Below, piece by piece: positions 44,247-54,614 of a stretch of 64,000 bases of DNA. This DNA is from Gibbula magus (Eukaryota > Mollusca > Gastropoda > Trochida > Trochidae). Every line of letters begins with the position of its first letter. Position 1 is the stretch's first letter. The notes beneath the pieces are model-generated. The model was not told the origin of the DNA, did no database searches, and saw nothing but the letters and a program-made list of their open reading frames with translations. The stretch spans positions 58,840,459 to 58,904,458 of the forward strand of contig OW388302.1 of NCBI GenBank assembly GCA_936450465.1, written 5' to 3'. The position numbers and the translations under genes were made by a program.

Positions 44247-45458
44247 CTAGGACTGCCAGGGCAGTACTGACGGTCTTCAGACTGCTGCATTGTAGCCAGA
44301 GCAATATTTGCTTCTTGTCCACGTTGTACTCCTGACAAGGTGCATGTCGCCAAAAGCAGACCAGGCTGTAGAACGACGGAAATGTTGAATTATAAAAAGT
44401 TTACCCCTGTTAGGAATATTAAAAACTTTACTTATTTGCAGGCAATGTTATTGTGTATCTTTTAAACAAGTTACACGTCTCTAAGTGGATATTTAAAAAA
44501 GATACAATGAAAATAGTGAAACGATGCAAGGTTCCCGCAACCTCTTGCCAAGGAGCATGCCGCCAAAAGCAGGCCTTCGAAGGGAAACAAAGGAAATGCA
44601 TTATACTATAGAAACCACGTGACCTACGATTTCGTCATGATTTACTTTTTTTGTCACAAGGACATTAGCTATCGTTTGAACAAAGTTGAAAGTTCCTAGC
44701 ACTCTTTTGAAAATGTTGCCCATGTTAAAAAATTTAGTTTAGAAAAATGACAGTTTTTAGACATTTCCACAGACCGTAAATGACTGTACGCATGCTATTT
44801 CATTATTGATTATTGTACCCAACATATGTATCTTCCTTCTCTGAAAAAATCTTGAAGTTGCCGTGCTAGGTGTTTGAGTAATCTGCCCTTGAAGTTTGCA
44901 TTTTTTCACTTTTGTTAATTTTCAGACATATTTGAATGGGCACTGTGAAAAGAATAGATCGATTTTGCAAATTCTGTTTCGATACGTTTTCAGTACAATG
45001 CATCAGCTACGTTCTGTGAAAGTTTCAGCTCTGTAGTACCAGTATGTTCAGAGGAGAAGATTTTTTAAGACCGGTTGGGTCGGAAAGGCTGAAAAAGCAC
45101 TAAAATCAAAATGGCGTCCAAGTCATGTGACGTACGACTTTTACATGATTTACTTTTTTGCTTGGAATATGATTATGCATCTTTTGCAAAAAGTTGCAAG
45201 TCTCTAACTGCATTTTGAAAAATTTTCCCATGTTAAAAATCGAAATTTAAAGGGGCTCTAGCACAATAACGGAAGCCGAAAGTCAGGATTTATACTGATA
45301 TGTATCAATTTCAGACCAAAGGCTATCACCCCTGAACGTTTCATGTAATTGGAATAAGTAGTTTTGACTGTACAGTTGACACAAAATTACCGAAAATAAT
45401 AATAATAAGGAAAATCAGATAATAACAATAGGTCTTTCAGACTAAAGTCTGAAGACCT
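44247..45458 (+). mobile_element. E1 unit 12, with 3' end
   Basis: The last unit of the array, with its 3' hairpin at 45430-45458. Three further stand-alone E1 3' ends follow. Confidence 0.88.
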
Positions 45459-45641
45459 AATAATAAGGAAAATCGGATAATAACAATAGGTCTTTCAGAC
45501 TAAAGTCTGAAGACCTAAAAAGTATAATAAGGAAAATCGGATAATAACAATAGGTCTTTCAGACTAAAGTCTGAAGACCTAATAATAATAAGGAAAATCG
45601 GATAATAACAATAGGTCTTTCAGACTAAAGTCTGAAGACCT
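45459..45641 (+). repeat. Three extra stacked E1 3' termini
   Basis: About 60-bp units of AAGGAAAATCGGATAATAAC plus the hairpin AGGTCTTTCAGACT...AGTCTGAAGACCT, ending at 45516, 45580 and 45641. None has its own head or body. Confidence 0.92.
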
Positions 45642-45695
45642 AATAAACACGCCAATAACAATAAGGATTTAGCCCCAAAGGGCTGAATCCTTAAT
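45642..45695 (+). mobile_element. E3 3' terminus, separated from its head by 27 kb
   Basis: The hairpin AAGGATTTAGCCC-CAAA-GGGCTGAATCCTT matches the AAGGATTCAGC at the E3 5' head (18626). It is preceded by CCAATAACAAT, as in the E1 ends. Confidence 0.6.
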
Positions 45696-46017
45696 AAAAA
45701 CATAATTGTAAAGAGAGGAAGCAGCGTAAGAAGAGGGATAGTAAAGATGTGCGCAACCAAGTGCTTGGCATGACCAGCCGATTTACTAGACCGGGCCAAT
45801 CTGGCCACCTGTCTAGATGAAGTCGGGGCCAAAGCAGTGTATTGATCAGTGTTAGCTTAAAACTAAACACATCCCTCAACCACCAGGCATCCTTCCTCCA
45901 CCCGTACAGGTCGCAGGCCACGGCAAACGGACTGCCCCCTCTTAGTCGCCTCTTACGACAAGCAGGAGGAACTGAGGGCCTATTCTTACCCGGGCACCCC
46001 ACTGGGTTATGAATGGA
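45696..46017 (-). repeat. Unclassified dispersed repeat
   Basis: GC-richer sequence with AGTCGCCTCTTACGACAAGC, CCCGGGCACCCCACTGGG and a possible retroposon end. It resembles widespread retroposon 3' ends, but I cannot name the family. Confidence 0.35.
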
Positions 46018-46403
46018 TGAGATGACTGTGTCCAATAGAACATCGTCGTAGGACACAGGCTTCCTGTCAGGTAAAAGAAGAAAGCGATTTAAAGCCTAAA
46101 TGAGGTTGTAAAATATGAAGTTTGTTGTGTTGTTGTTGGTCCCGTTGGGACCTCCACCGCTGCTTAATGTAAGATTTAATAGCAGGTTTAGAATCCGTAT
46201 ACGGAACTTTAGTAGGAGAAATATGTTTGAGGTTTAATGCGGATTTAGCTGCTGAATCAGCTTTGTTATTGCCTCTTATACCCATATGACTAGGAAGCCA
46301 GCAGAAGACGATCCCTAATAATTGGATGATCACTTTTACAATTTTTAATAGCCTGCAAGCAGGAAAGCGAGTCTGAAAAAATAATGTAATTATTGGGAGT
46401 TGA
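46018..46403 (-). mobile_element. LINE fragment C (ORF2 RNase H region), interrupted by F1
   Basis: The minus strand encodes FCWLPSHMGIRGNNKADSAA, the last catalytic Asp region of RNase H, followed by the linker up to LSSFT. Compared with copy A, about 50 bases are deleted near 46313. The F1 element at 46404 enters a T5 tract. Confidence 0.8.
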
Positions 46404-46620
46404 TTTTTAGCTCATATGGCCTGAAAGGCCCGATGAGCTTATGGCATGGCATGGTGTCCAGCGTCCGTCCGTCCGTCCGTCCGTCCGTCAACTTTTCGCA
46501 TTTTCATCTTCTTCTCAAGAACCATTTGGTCCAGGGAGCTGAAACTTTGTGTGCAGACTCCTTGGCTAATGGGGATTCTAAATTGTAGATTTCGTGACCA
46601 CCTGACCCCAAATGGTCTCC
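46404..46620 (+). mobile_element. F1 element, 5' end only
   Basis: AGCTCATATGGCCTGAAAGG head, then (CCGT)n at 46466-46490, then one 145-bp unit. It is truncated where E3-related sequence begins. Confidence 0.75.
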
Positions 46621-46624
46621 CCTT

Positions 46625-47012
46625 GAATATGGTCCTTTTTTAAATGTTCGTGTTTTGGCCTATATTCAAAGGGACATAACTCTGTCACATATTGACTTAC
46701 ATGTATGTCTCAGTTCTTTATTGCAATTTGTTCCCAATATTTGCTCAACAATTCCATTTCAAGTTATTATCATATACAAATTAATAGTTCGTCCACATTT
46801 TGGGTTTTTATTCAGGGGTAAACAAATATGAAGTTTTGAACATTGAAATGCGAGTCTCAATAATCCTAGAGACGTGCTAGAGACATGCAACTTTCTTTAC
46901 AAGTTGTGCAATATTAATGTTACAGTGGCTTAATTGAATACATTTTAAATAATTTACTCATTTATGCGCTGAATCCTTTTATCGTCACTTGTGACTATAT
47001 TTAGCCTTTATA
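46625..47012 (-). mobile_element. E3 5' fragment, minus orientation
   Basis: The head GTCACAAGTGAC with AAAAGGATTCAGC reads on the minus strand at 47003-46963. It is followed by body matching 19800-19920, for example the GTTATGTCCCTTTGAAT phrase. Confidence 0.65.
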
Positions 47013-47039
47013 TTTTCATTGGTTGTGACAGTGAGTGTA

Positions 47040-47297
47040 ATGTTTTCTTTTTCTAAGAAGGTTTTAAAGACACCTTTGAATTCACTTCCACCATCTACTC
47101 GCACCTTTTGAGGTTTTCGTTTCTCCAGTATTGACTTTAATGCTTTCAATACGGTGGTCTGGTTTCTTATTTTTTAAAGGTAGTACAAATGCATATCTGC
47201 TTAAAATATCTATAGCAACCAGAAAATATATGATATTATCATGCAATTGGTGGTGATTAATGATGATAGGGAAAGTACCCTTGTCAAAAGACGTCAC
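47040..47297 (-). pseudogene. Integrase core fragment (retroelement or Polinton-like), frameshifted
   Basis: The minus-strand frame includes IDILSRYAFVLPLKNK, the first strand and Asp region of an rve-type integrase core. After a frameshift near 47130, another frame has the second Asp region, VDGGSEF. Which kind of element it came from cannot be decided from this fragment. The Glu of the triad and all flanking genes are absent. Confidence 0.55.
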
Positions 47298-47878
47298 GAA
47301 TAATTCTCATATAATTATTGTTTATTGTTATGATATCGTTTTTACAGATGCCATACAAGAGATCGAGCATTACATCATTTTAACAGTGTCGTTACTATTA
47401 ATTGCTCTGTTGACACTTATTCGACAATACATTGAAATTTTTTTTGAACACTCTGATCATTAACAACGAAGAAATCCCGATAGTACTTGCTGCTGCACCT
47501 AGGCGCAGTACATGCCCCAGACGACCCCCACAAAGATATGGATATTAAAGGCCGCCGTTTAGATCACGACATGTAAAATTTTATCACTTCAAGCTGGGGT
47601 TTTATTTATATCTGATGCTCTTATTATTTACTTTGTTTGTGAGGGAGCATCTTGTATATTCTTTTATGTTTATGTATTGTATGGATACTATCGAAAGAGG
47701 ATCATTGTTAAACTCAACATAGTCGTTGAGAGCACAGATTTTTCATACGTAGTTGAATTTACTTTTGATAGTGATTCTACAACTAATTATGTACAAATCT
47801 GTGATCTCAACGTTTATGTTTGAGCAGATCTTATGTTTTAGCATTTATATAGTATATATTGATACCACATACCTATTT

Positions 47879-47880
<2 letters not shown>

Positions 47881-47916
<36 letters not shown>
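47881..47916. repeat. (AT)n microsatellite
   Basis: An 18-unit pure AT repeat. Confidence 0.95.
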
Positions 47917-48410
47917 CCAAGGATAAAATTATATAATTAGTTAGTTAGTTACTAGAGTATCATTAATAATCGTCATTATAATACCATTAACAGACTTGTT
48001 TAGAATAGTTCATTAGCTGATTTTCACTATTATGAATTATTAATCATGTACAAACGATGACATGAAAGCAGATGTCGAGTAAATCTATTATGTTTTATAG
48101 TTAGTTAGCAGTGTTGCAACATTATCGTGATATCATTCGTCTCATAAATAATATACTAATAATGATAGTGTTTGACTATTTAACATGCATGCTCATCCGA
48201 GTTCGATGGGCTGATTAATTTCTTTCAAAACGTGCACAAGACACTTTTAAATTTGTTTTTCTATCTTGACGTGGTACATGTACTTGTTTTAATAGTAAAA
48301 TATATCCACTTGGTAATGAAACTACTCGTACATTAATTTCAACTACTCAATATCTGAATTGTGTCTAATATAAATATTTGGCCAAATGTGTGTACGAAAG
48401 TGTCAGATAA
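47917..48410. other. Unassigned AT-rich sequence
   Basis: Nothing beyond short TTAG repeats at 47938 was seen. Confidence 0.4.
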
Positions 48411-48420
48411 TTATTTCAAG

Positions 48421-48735
48421 AGGTGAGGTGAGGCGAGTTGGGGTTTAACGCCGCTTTCAAGAATATTTCACTTATATCGCGGCTGCTAGTATTACGGCAG
48501 GGAGAAAGCCCGCAACGCCATGTGGCTATTGCGGTGAAACCTGCGAGCATCGGCTGGAGCTAGCGAACCATGGGTGGTACTACACTGAAATTCAGTGAAG
48601 CATTGCACCCAAACCTTACTGCGTGTAGAACAATTCTCTACTGCAGATAAAGCTGCCGTGCCCCTGGCAGGATTCGAACCCCGGACCTCTTGATCCGAAG
48701 CCGAACGCGCTAACCACTGCGCTATCCCGCCCCCC
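48421..48735 (-). mobile_element. Full-length SINE with target duplication (S4)
   Basis: Reverse orientation, with the tRNA-like head at the right and the CTCA-type tail at the left. The 10-bp repeat TTATTTCAAG flanks it at 48411-48420 and 48736-48745. Confidence 0.95.
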
Positions 48736-49269
48736 TTATTTCAAGAAGTACTACTCTTGAGTTATGTTGATTTAGGATTACTTACAACCATTTACATAGA
48801 ATATGTAACCTTTGTCATTATTTGGTTTTATAAATGCGAATAAATTGCTTTATTCAGAACATCATGTCTCTTGTTCTTCAATACAAAACTGCCTAGTGGA
48901 GAATTATTAAATGGAGAGATAATGTTTGATATCCAATTCGCTATAGACGTGTTGTTGGCTATCTCATATACTTTCATGAAAGAGACTTAATCGTATCTCC
49001 CTTGTTGAGCTGTCCGAGTTATCTGTGAAAATAGTTCCGATCCTTAGCTACAGTCCTTACCCTGTCGTGCCGTCATAATGTGTTTGTCTCTTAGAGGGCG
49101 GAGGTCGAGGCTTAGGTCAGACGTATCAACACTTTTGACCCGACACCTGACAACGGCATAGAAAACATGTCCTCGGAGAAGACATTCGTCACCTCTTTCT
49201 GAAATACAATTGAGACCTCAGGGTTAAGCATAATATAAGCTTCGGGTTCCATTACTTCCATCATTCACC

Positions 49270-49524
49270 ATGTCTCACAAGCAGCAAGACGCAAGTGTTA
49301 CTTCAACCACTGGCACTACGCCGGGCGTTAACTTGCCGTGGTTTGTAGAATTTAATAACTTCACGAGGATGAATCGAATTCAATCCAGCAAAATTGATTC
49401 CTCGACTGAATTGAAACCAAAATGTTCCTGCAGTCATTGCGGCTATTATACAACTGACCGTGGGAATTCAGAATTTCATGTATACTGTCACTTACGTTAT
49501 TTGAATGAACGAATGAACGAGTGA
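49270..49524 (+). CDS. Putative small zinc-finger protein or first exon
   Basis: An 84-codon frame opens MSHKQQDASVTSTTG. Near the end it carries CSCSHCGYYTTDRG and HVYCH, a Cys-x2-Cys with His/Cys spacing like a degenerate C2H2 finger, comparable with the finger at 15116 and 52213. It may be a first exon of the gene whose exons follow. No family was recognised. Confidence 0.4.
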   Translation: MSHKQQDASVTSTTGTTPGVNLPWFVEFNNFTRMNRIQSSKIDSSTELKPKCSCSHCGYYTTDRGNSEFHVYCHLRYLNERMNE

Positions 49525-49785
49525 CTATGACGATTAGCATGGTTAGTTTAAATCCTGCTAATTGAAAATTACCCCAACAAACAAACAAATTCACTAATCA
49601 GCTCGCCGAGTGTCACTATCTGAACTTATCTACCTCAAAAGGGAATCTCACTGGGTGAAATATTTGAGAGAAGTCAATTCTAAAAATCACCGATAAGGTG
49701 AGGTGACAACGAAGATGTAGTCCTTAAAAATAACGGATGTGATGGATTAAAATAGTTCGGGATTGATACATTATATGTCATCATT

Positions 49786-50770
49786 ATGGATATCAACAAA
49801 TTACAACTCATGACGTATTTGCGTCTGCAAGGAAGACCCACGTTCAATGAAGTTAAAGGGTGTTTGCCCGATATTGACACCCAAAACGTTTTAGACAATA
49901 TTCATGTTAACAAGTTGTGTGATGAAAAAATAAAATGCAAAAGTTCAGTTTCATTAACAGTACTTCGTGAAGAATCTCGAAAAGTAGAGCCAAAGCGTGT
50001 TGGTGTGTCTTTAAAGGAAACGCCCGATGAAAAAACATCGGAAAGAAATATTGAAAATAGGAGATCGCAAGTATTTTTTACATTTTTTTTAATCATTATT
50101 TGTTGTTGTAAATACGAAAAATGTATATAATGTCGAGATTTTCACTTTAATTATTAAATGTTCAACGAGGTTTGAAGATTTGAATCGTATTTATTGCATT
50201 CCGACCAACGCATGTATATACCACTTACCATTTTGTATCGGAACTGCGAAATGACTACACTTATCTTAATTCATGTTAATATCACCCGCAGAAGTATTTC
50301 TGTAGTTAAACTAATGTATAGTACTGTTATCAGTTGCCTTGTTGATCTCTATGTATGAAATGTCCATTCAAATGGTCAAGTATCATCTATAAATTTATCA
50401 CCCGTGTTATCAGGATTATTAAGTCTGTTAATTAATTATAGCAAAGATGCATGTGCAAACCACATATATGGTTCAAACTTAGGAGTGAGGAAGACAACGG
50501 CTTTATGATAGACTACGAACATCTTATTGAGAACGTAAATGTTTGGTGCACTTATTCTGGGATAAACATCGAAGTTACTATTGATTCATTAGAACACAAC
50601 ACCAGCATCTCTTACTGCTCAATAGAGCAACTTCAACATTTTGTGTCAACGTGTACTTTGGAAAGACAGAAACCCTTAAAAAAGATATTAGAAGACTTTA
50701 TAAAAGAAGCTGAAAGGAGATTCGACATACATTTTGAGTACATCACCACGAGGAAGGAACGCTTATCAAG
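49786..50770 (+). CDS. Putative two-exon piece of an unknown host gene
   Basis: Exon 1 is 49786-50070, starting with ATG (MDINKLQLMTYLRLQGRP). It ends at CAA|GTATTT. Exon 2 is 50442-50770, after ATTATAG, ending AAG|GTAATC. Both sides of the intron are phase 0, so the frame continues. Exon 2 includes NVWCTYSGINIEVTID and a Lys/Glu-rich helix-like end. The last exon phase fits the candidate exon at 57402. The function is unknown. Confidence 0.45.
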
Positions 50771-50849
50771 GTAATCAATTAAGTTCTATGACTATATTCT
50801 ACCAGTTTTAATTAAGTTACACTACACTCTTATCTTATGTAAACTAATT

Positions 50850-51400
50850 TAGGCTGTGGCCCATATTTGGGGTCACAAACTCACCAAATCTACAAGTTAG
50901 AGTTTACACCCAATATTACAGCCTTCCAGGTATTTTTGTTCCGAAGCCAAAGATGAAAACAGGAGTTTAGGTCATGGCCTGTGAGGCCCTTATTTGGAGC
51001 CATAGGGTCAACATATCTCAAGTTAGAATCTCCATTGACTAAGGACGCTGTACACAATATTACAGCCTTCTAGGTCTTTTCGTTCTGGAGGAAAAGATGA
51101 AAATAGGATTTAGGCCATGGCCTGTGAGGCCCTCATTTGGGGGCCAGGTCACCAAATCTTTAGAATCTCCATTGGCTAAAGAGTCTGTTCACAACAGTTC
51201 AGTCTTCTAGGTCTGTTCGTTCTGGAGAATAAGATGAAATTAGGTTTTTAGGTTATGGCCTATGAGGCCCTTATTTGGGGGTCACTGGATCACCAAATCT
51301 AAATTTTAGAATCATCATTGCCCAAGGAGTCTGCACACAAAATTTCAGCTACCCAGACCCAGTGGTTCTGGAGAAGTCCAAAAAGCGAAAAGTTTAAGGA
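50850..51400 (-). repeat. Diverged F1-type tandem repeat
   Basis: About 145-bp units with the inverse of the F1 core, marked by GGCCTGTGAGGCCC and CTCCATTG...AAGGA. It is more diverged than the F1 copies at 3.1 and 53 kb. Confidence 0.6.
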
Positions 51401-51612
51401 TGGACGGAGGGATGGATGGACGAGCTAAAAAGTGACATTTCCATAGAGACATCGAAAATAAAATATCAGAGAACTAAAAATTGTCTGTGCGCAATGGGAA
51501 GAACACAGATTTGGTTGTTGTACCTATGACAATTTTGAGAAAATTTACCGGACAGGCGGAAGGAATGACCACTATATACCCCCGCTTACTTCGTAGCGGG
51601 AGTATAATAATT
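51400..51612 (-). repeat. F3 repeat head: (GGAC)-like tract and terminal hairpin
   Basis: GGATGGACGGAGGGATGGAT is followed after about 170 bases by the hairpin CCCCCGCTTACTTCGTAGCGGG and TATAATAA. This is the same head layout as F2 and F4. Confidence 0.55.
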
Positions 51613-51778
51613 CAAAATATTATTTTCTTCTGTAATCTGTTGATTCTTGAATATTGTTCTGGGAGGTAGATCTGCTTCCTGAAGCAAAAGTGAGAACTAC
51701 TGTGTGTGTCTGCCGAGAGGGGTCCATGAGGCAGGTGAACCAAGCTCCTCAAGTTCCAGATGTCATCACTGCAGAGAG

Positions 51779-51939
51779 AGGTGAGGTGAGGTGAGGTGAG
51801 TTGGAGTTTAACGCTGCTTTCAAGAGTGTTTCACTTATATCGCGGTTGCTAGTATTATGCCACGGGGAAAGCCCGCAACGCCATGTGGCTATGCATTGCA
51901 GTGAAACCTGCGAGCATCGGCTGGAACTAGCGAACCATC
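51779..51939 (-). mobile_element. 5'-truncated SINE (S5)
   Basis: CTCA/CTCAC-type tail, GCGTTAAA and the 3' half of the SINE in reverse orientation. The tRNA head is missing. Confidence 0.85.
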
Positions 51940-51945
51940 GGTGAT

Positions 51946-51990
51946 TTATTTACGATACTCAATGCTCGAATTATTGTTGTGAAGAAGGTG
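51946..51990 (+). other. Duplicated exon-like segment with donor
   Basis: TTTATTTACGATACTCA...GAAGAAG|GTGAGT also occurs at 57191-57250, including intron sequence after it. One frame reads FIYDTQCSNYCC. It may be an exon copy of the same gene. Confidence 0.35.
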
Positions 51991-52200
51991 AGTAATATCT
52001 TATTAAATCGGTTCGAATAATTTGCCTTTCCTATTTTCAATCATGTCAAACTATATTTGGAGCGGGGGTATGTGAGCTGTGCTCGCTTCTACACTTGTTT
52101 AGAAAAAAATTGTCCATCCCCCTTGAGATAAATTAAGACTATGTCGAAACCAACTCAGCTCAACGAAGTGGGACTCATCTGACGAAGATGAGATTTTATA

Positions 52201-52396
52201 TACCCTGCATTTGTGCTGAATGATCAAGCATTAAGTGATACTCCTGTGCAGAGTGATGTCATCGACAGTGCACAGGAGGTAAAAGACGTGTATGTATGCG
52301 GTAACTGCACTTTCGAATGCCATACCATGGAAGACGTGGATTACCATGCAAAACAACACAGACGTTATGGTGATTGTGACGTTTTTTTACCATGTA
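52201..52396 (+). pseudogene. Zinc-finger exon segment (copy 2), first piece
   Basis: Close paralog of 15105-15297 with the finger CGNCTFEC...HAKQH. LINE#1 inserted at 52396. The rest of the segment is at 54542-54612 and 55478-55535. Confidence 0.5.
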
Positions 52397-53402
52397 AGTG
52401 AGTGAGTTATTGTTTAACGCCGCTTCGGCAGTATTGCAGCCATTAGCGGCGAGATATTTAATTTATTTGCCTAATTTAAAAAAGAAAATTGCAATTGAAA
52501 AACAGAACACGGCACGAAGGCCGCAAAAACATCAGCATATTATCACAAGTTGAATAAAAGCTGATAATGACAAGTTAAAATTCACAATTTGTCAATAAGG
52601 TGTACAGCCTTTAAAAAATCTAAAACACGATGCTCACCGAAATGAGTAAAAATAGAGCCATTGGCTCTGTAGCTCATCAGGGTTTATATTGTTTAATGAT
52701 GAAGACAGAAATAGATTTTAAGGTCATGGCTTGAGGCCCTTATTTGAGGCACCACAGGGTCTCCAAGTCTAAAATTTAGAATCCCCATTGACAGAGTCTG
52801 CACACAATATTACAGCCTTTGAGGTACATTTGTTCTGGAGTAGATGAAAATAGTTTTTTAAGGATGTGACCCCTGTGACCCCATTTGGGGTGACAGGTTC
52901 ACGAAATCTACAATTTAGAATCCCCATTGGCCAAGGAGTCTGCACACAACTTTTCAGCTCTCTAGACCTTTTGGAACTGGAGAAGAAGATGAAAATAGGT
53001 TCTTAAGGATGTGACCCCGGTGACCCCATTTGGGGTCACGAGATCTACAATTTAAAATCCCCATTGGCAAAGCAGTCTGCACACAACTTTTCAGCTCTCT
53101 AGACCTTTTGGAACTTGAGTAGAAGATGAAAATAGGTTTTTAAACATGTGACCCCTGTGGCCCCATTTGGGGTCATGGGGTCACGAAATCTACAATTTAG
53201 AATCCCCATTGGCCAAGGAGTCTGCACACAACTTTTCAGCTCTCTAGACCTTTTGGAACTGGAGAAGAAGATGAAAATAGGTTTTTAAACATGTGACCCC
53301 TGTGACCCCATTTGGGGTCATGGGGTAACGAAATCTACAATTTAGAATCCCGATTGGCCAAGGAGTCTGCACACAACTTTTCAGCTCTCTAGACCTGTTG
53401 GA

Positions 53403-54210
53403 GTGAGTGAGTGAGTTATTGTTTAACGCCGCTTCGGCAGTATTGCAGCCATTAGCGGCGAGATATTTAATTTATTTGCCTAATTTAAAAAAAGAAAATT
53501 GCAATTGAAAAACGGAACACGGCACGAAGGCCGCAAAAACATCAGCAAATTATCACAAGTTGAATAAAAGCTGATAATGAAAAGTTAAAATTTACAATTT
53601 GTCAATAAGGTGTATAGCCTTCAAGAAATCTAAAACACGATGCTCACCGAAATGAGTAAAAACTTGATTGATTGAAATAGAAGGATAAAAAGTTTCCCTG
53701 ATATGTGCAGTGTCCCAACACTCACATAGAATGTGTTTGATTGTGAGAGGGCACTGACAGGGTATACATACTGGGGGATCTTCCCCCTTTAAAAGATATG
53801 AGTGAGTAAGATGAGAGTGTCCAATACGACATCGTCGTAGGACACAAGCTTCCTGCCGGGTAAAAGAGGATAGAGATTTGTAACCTAAATGAGGTTGAAT
53901 AGTGTGAAGTTTGTTATGATGTTGTTGGTCCCATTGGGACTTCCAACGTTGTTTAATGTAAGATTTAATAGCAGGTTTGGAATCCGTATATGGAACTTTG
54001 GTAGGAGAAATATGTTTGCGGTTTAATGCAGATTTAGCAGCTGAGTCAGCTTTGTTATTACCTCTAATACCCATATGGCTAGGAAGCCAGCAGAAGACGA
54101 TGTCGCATTGGAGACAAGAATTATGAAGTAATAAAATATCCCTGATAATTGGGTGATCACTCTTACAGTTTTTAATTGCTTGTAGGCAAGAAAGTGAATC
54201 GGAAAAAATA
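53403..54210 (-). mobile_element. LINE#2, 808-bp 5'-truncated copy with target duplication
   Basis: CTCA tail at the left and truncation inside RNase H at the right. TAGACCTGTTGGA at 53390-53402 and 54211-54223 is a 13-bp target duplication within the F1 tandem core. Confidence 0.95.
53592..54210 (-). pseudogene. LINE ORF2 C-terminal half (RNase H end and zinc motif)
   Basis: The most complete ORF2 end in the window. It has IFSDSLSCLQAI, FCWLPSHMGIRGNNKAD (last RNase H Asp), LSSFTRQEACVLRRCRIGHS, then CIPCQCPLTIKHILCECWD and HLIDKL. The open frame continues upstream to 54338 through F1 sequence, making an accidental fusion frame of 248 codons. No reverse transcriptase is present. Confidence 0.9.
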
Positions 54211-54541
54211 TAGACCTGTTGGAACTGGAGAAGAAGATGAAAATAGTTGTTTAAGGATGTGACCCCTGTGACCCCATTTGGCGTCACGGGGTCACGAAAT
54301 CTACAATTTAGAATCCCCATTGGCCAAGGAGTCTGCATATAAAATTTCAGCTCTGTGGAGTTGTTGGTTCTGGAGAAGAAGTCGAAAAAGCGAAAAGTTT
54401 ACGGACGGATGGACGGACGGCCGGACGCCATGCCATGCCATAAGCCCATCGGGCCTTTCAGGCCTGATGAGCTAAAAACTTGATTGATTGAAATAGAAGG
54501 ATAAAAAGTTTCCCTGATATGTGCAGTGTCCCAACTTCTTT

Positions 54542-54614
54542 TTTTTTTACCATGTAGTGTGCGCACAAATATACATAACAAAAATATAACTGTTAATCTG
54601 TTCAATATTGTGAG
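54542..54614 (+). pseudogene. Zinc-finger segment (copy 2), middle piece
   Basis: Matches 15375-15425 (ACATAACAAAATATAACTG). It is cut off from the first piece by LINE#1 and from the last by SINE S6. Confidence 0.6.

Larger units (their letters stand above)
52653..54474 (-). mobile_element. F1 element with tandem core, carrying LINE#2
   Basis: The minus-strand F1 has AGAGCCATTGGCTCT hairpin at the left and AGCTCATCAGGCCTGAAAGG head with GGAC-rich tract at the right. Several 145-bp units lie between. LINE#2 interrupts it at 53403-54210. Confidence 0.8.
52397..54541 (-). mobile_element. LINE#1, 5'-truncated, split by F1
   Basis: The LINE 3' tail and UTR are at 52397-52652, and the continuation of ORF2 at 54475-54536. 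The flanks TTTTTTTACCATGTA at 52382-52396 and 54542-54556 form a 15-bp target duplication. F1 sits at the same T5/A5 tract of the LINE as in the copy at 2972. Confidence 0.88.

Noticed and set aside
31724..45641. Small frames such as those at 33678, 34706, 39618, 42774 and 43985
   Set aside because: They recur at the same place in E1 units but vary in length and frame between units, as expected for non-coding repeats.
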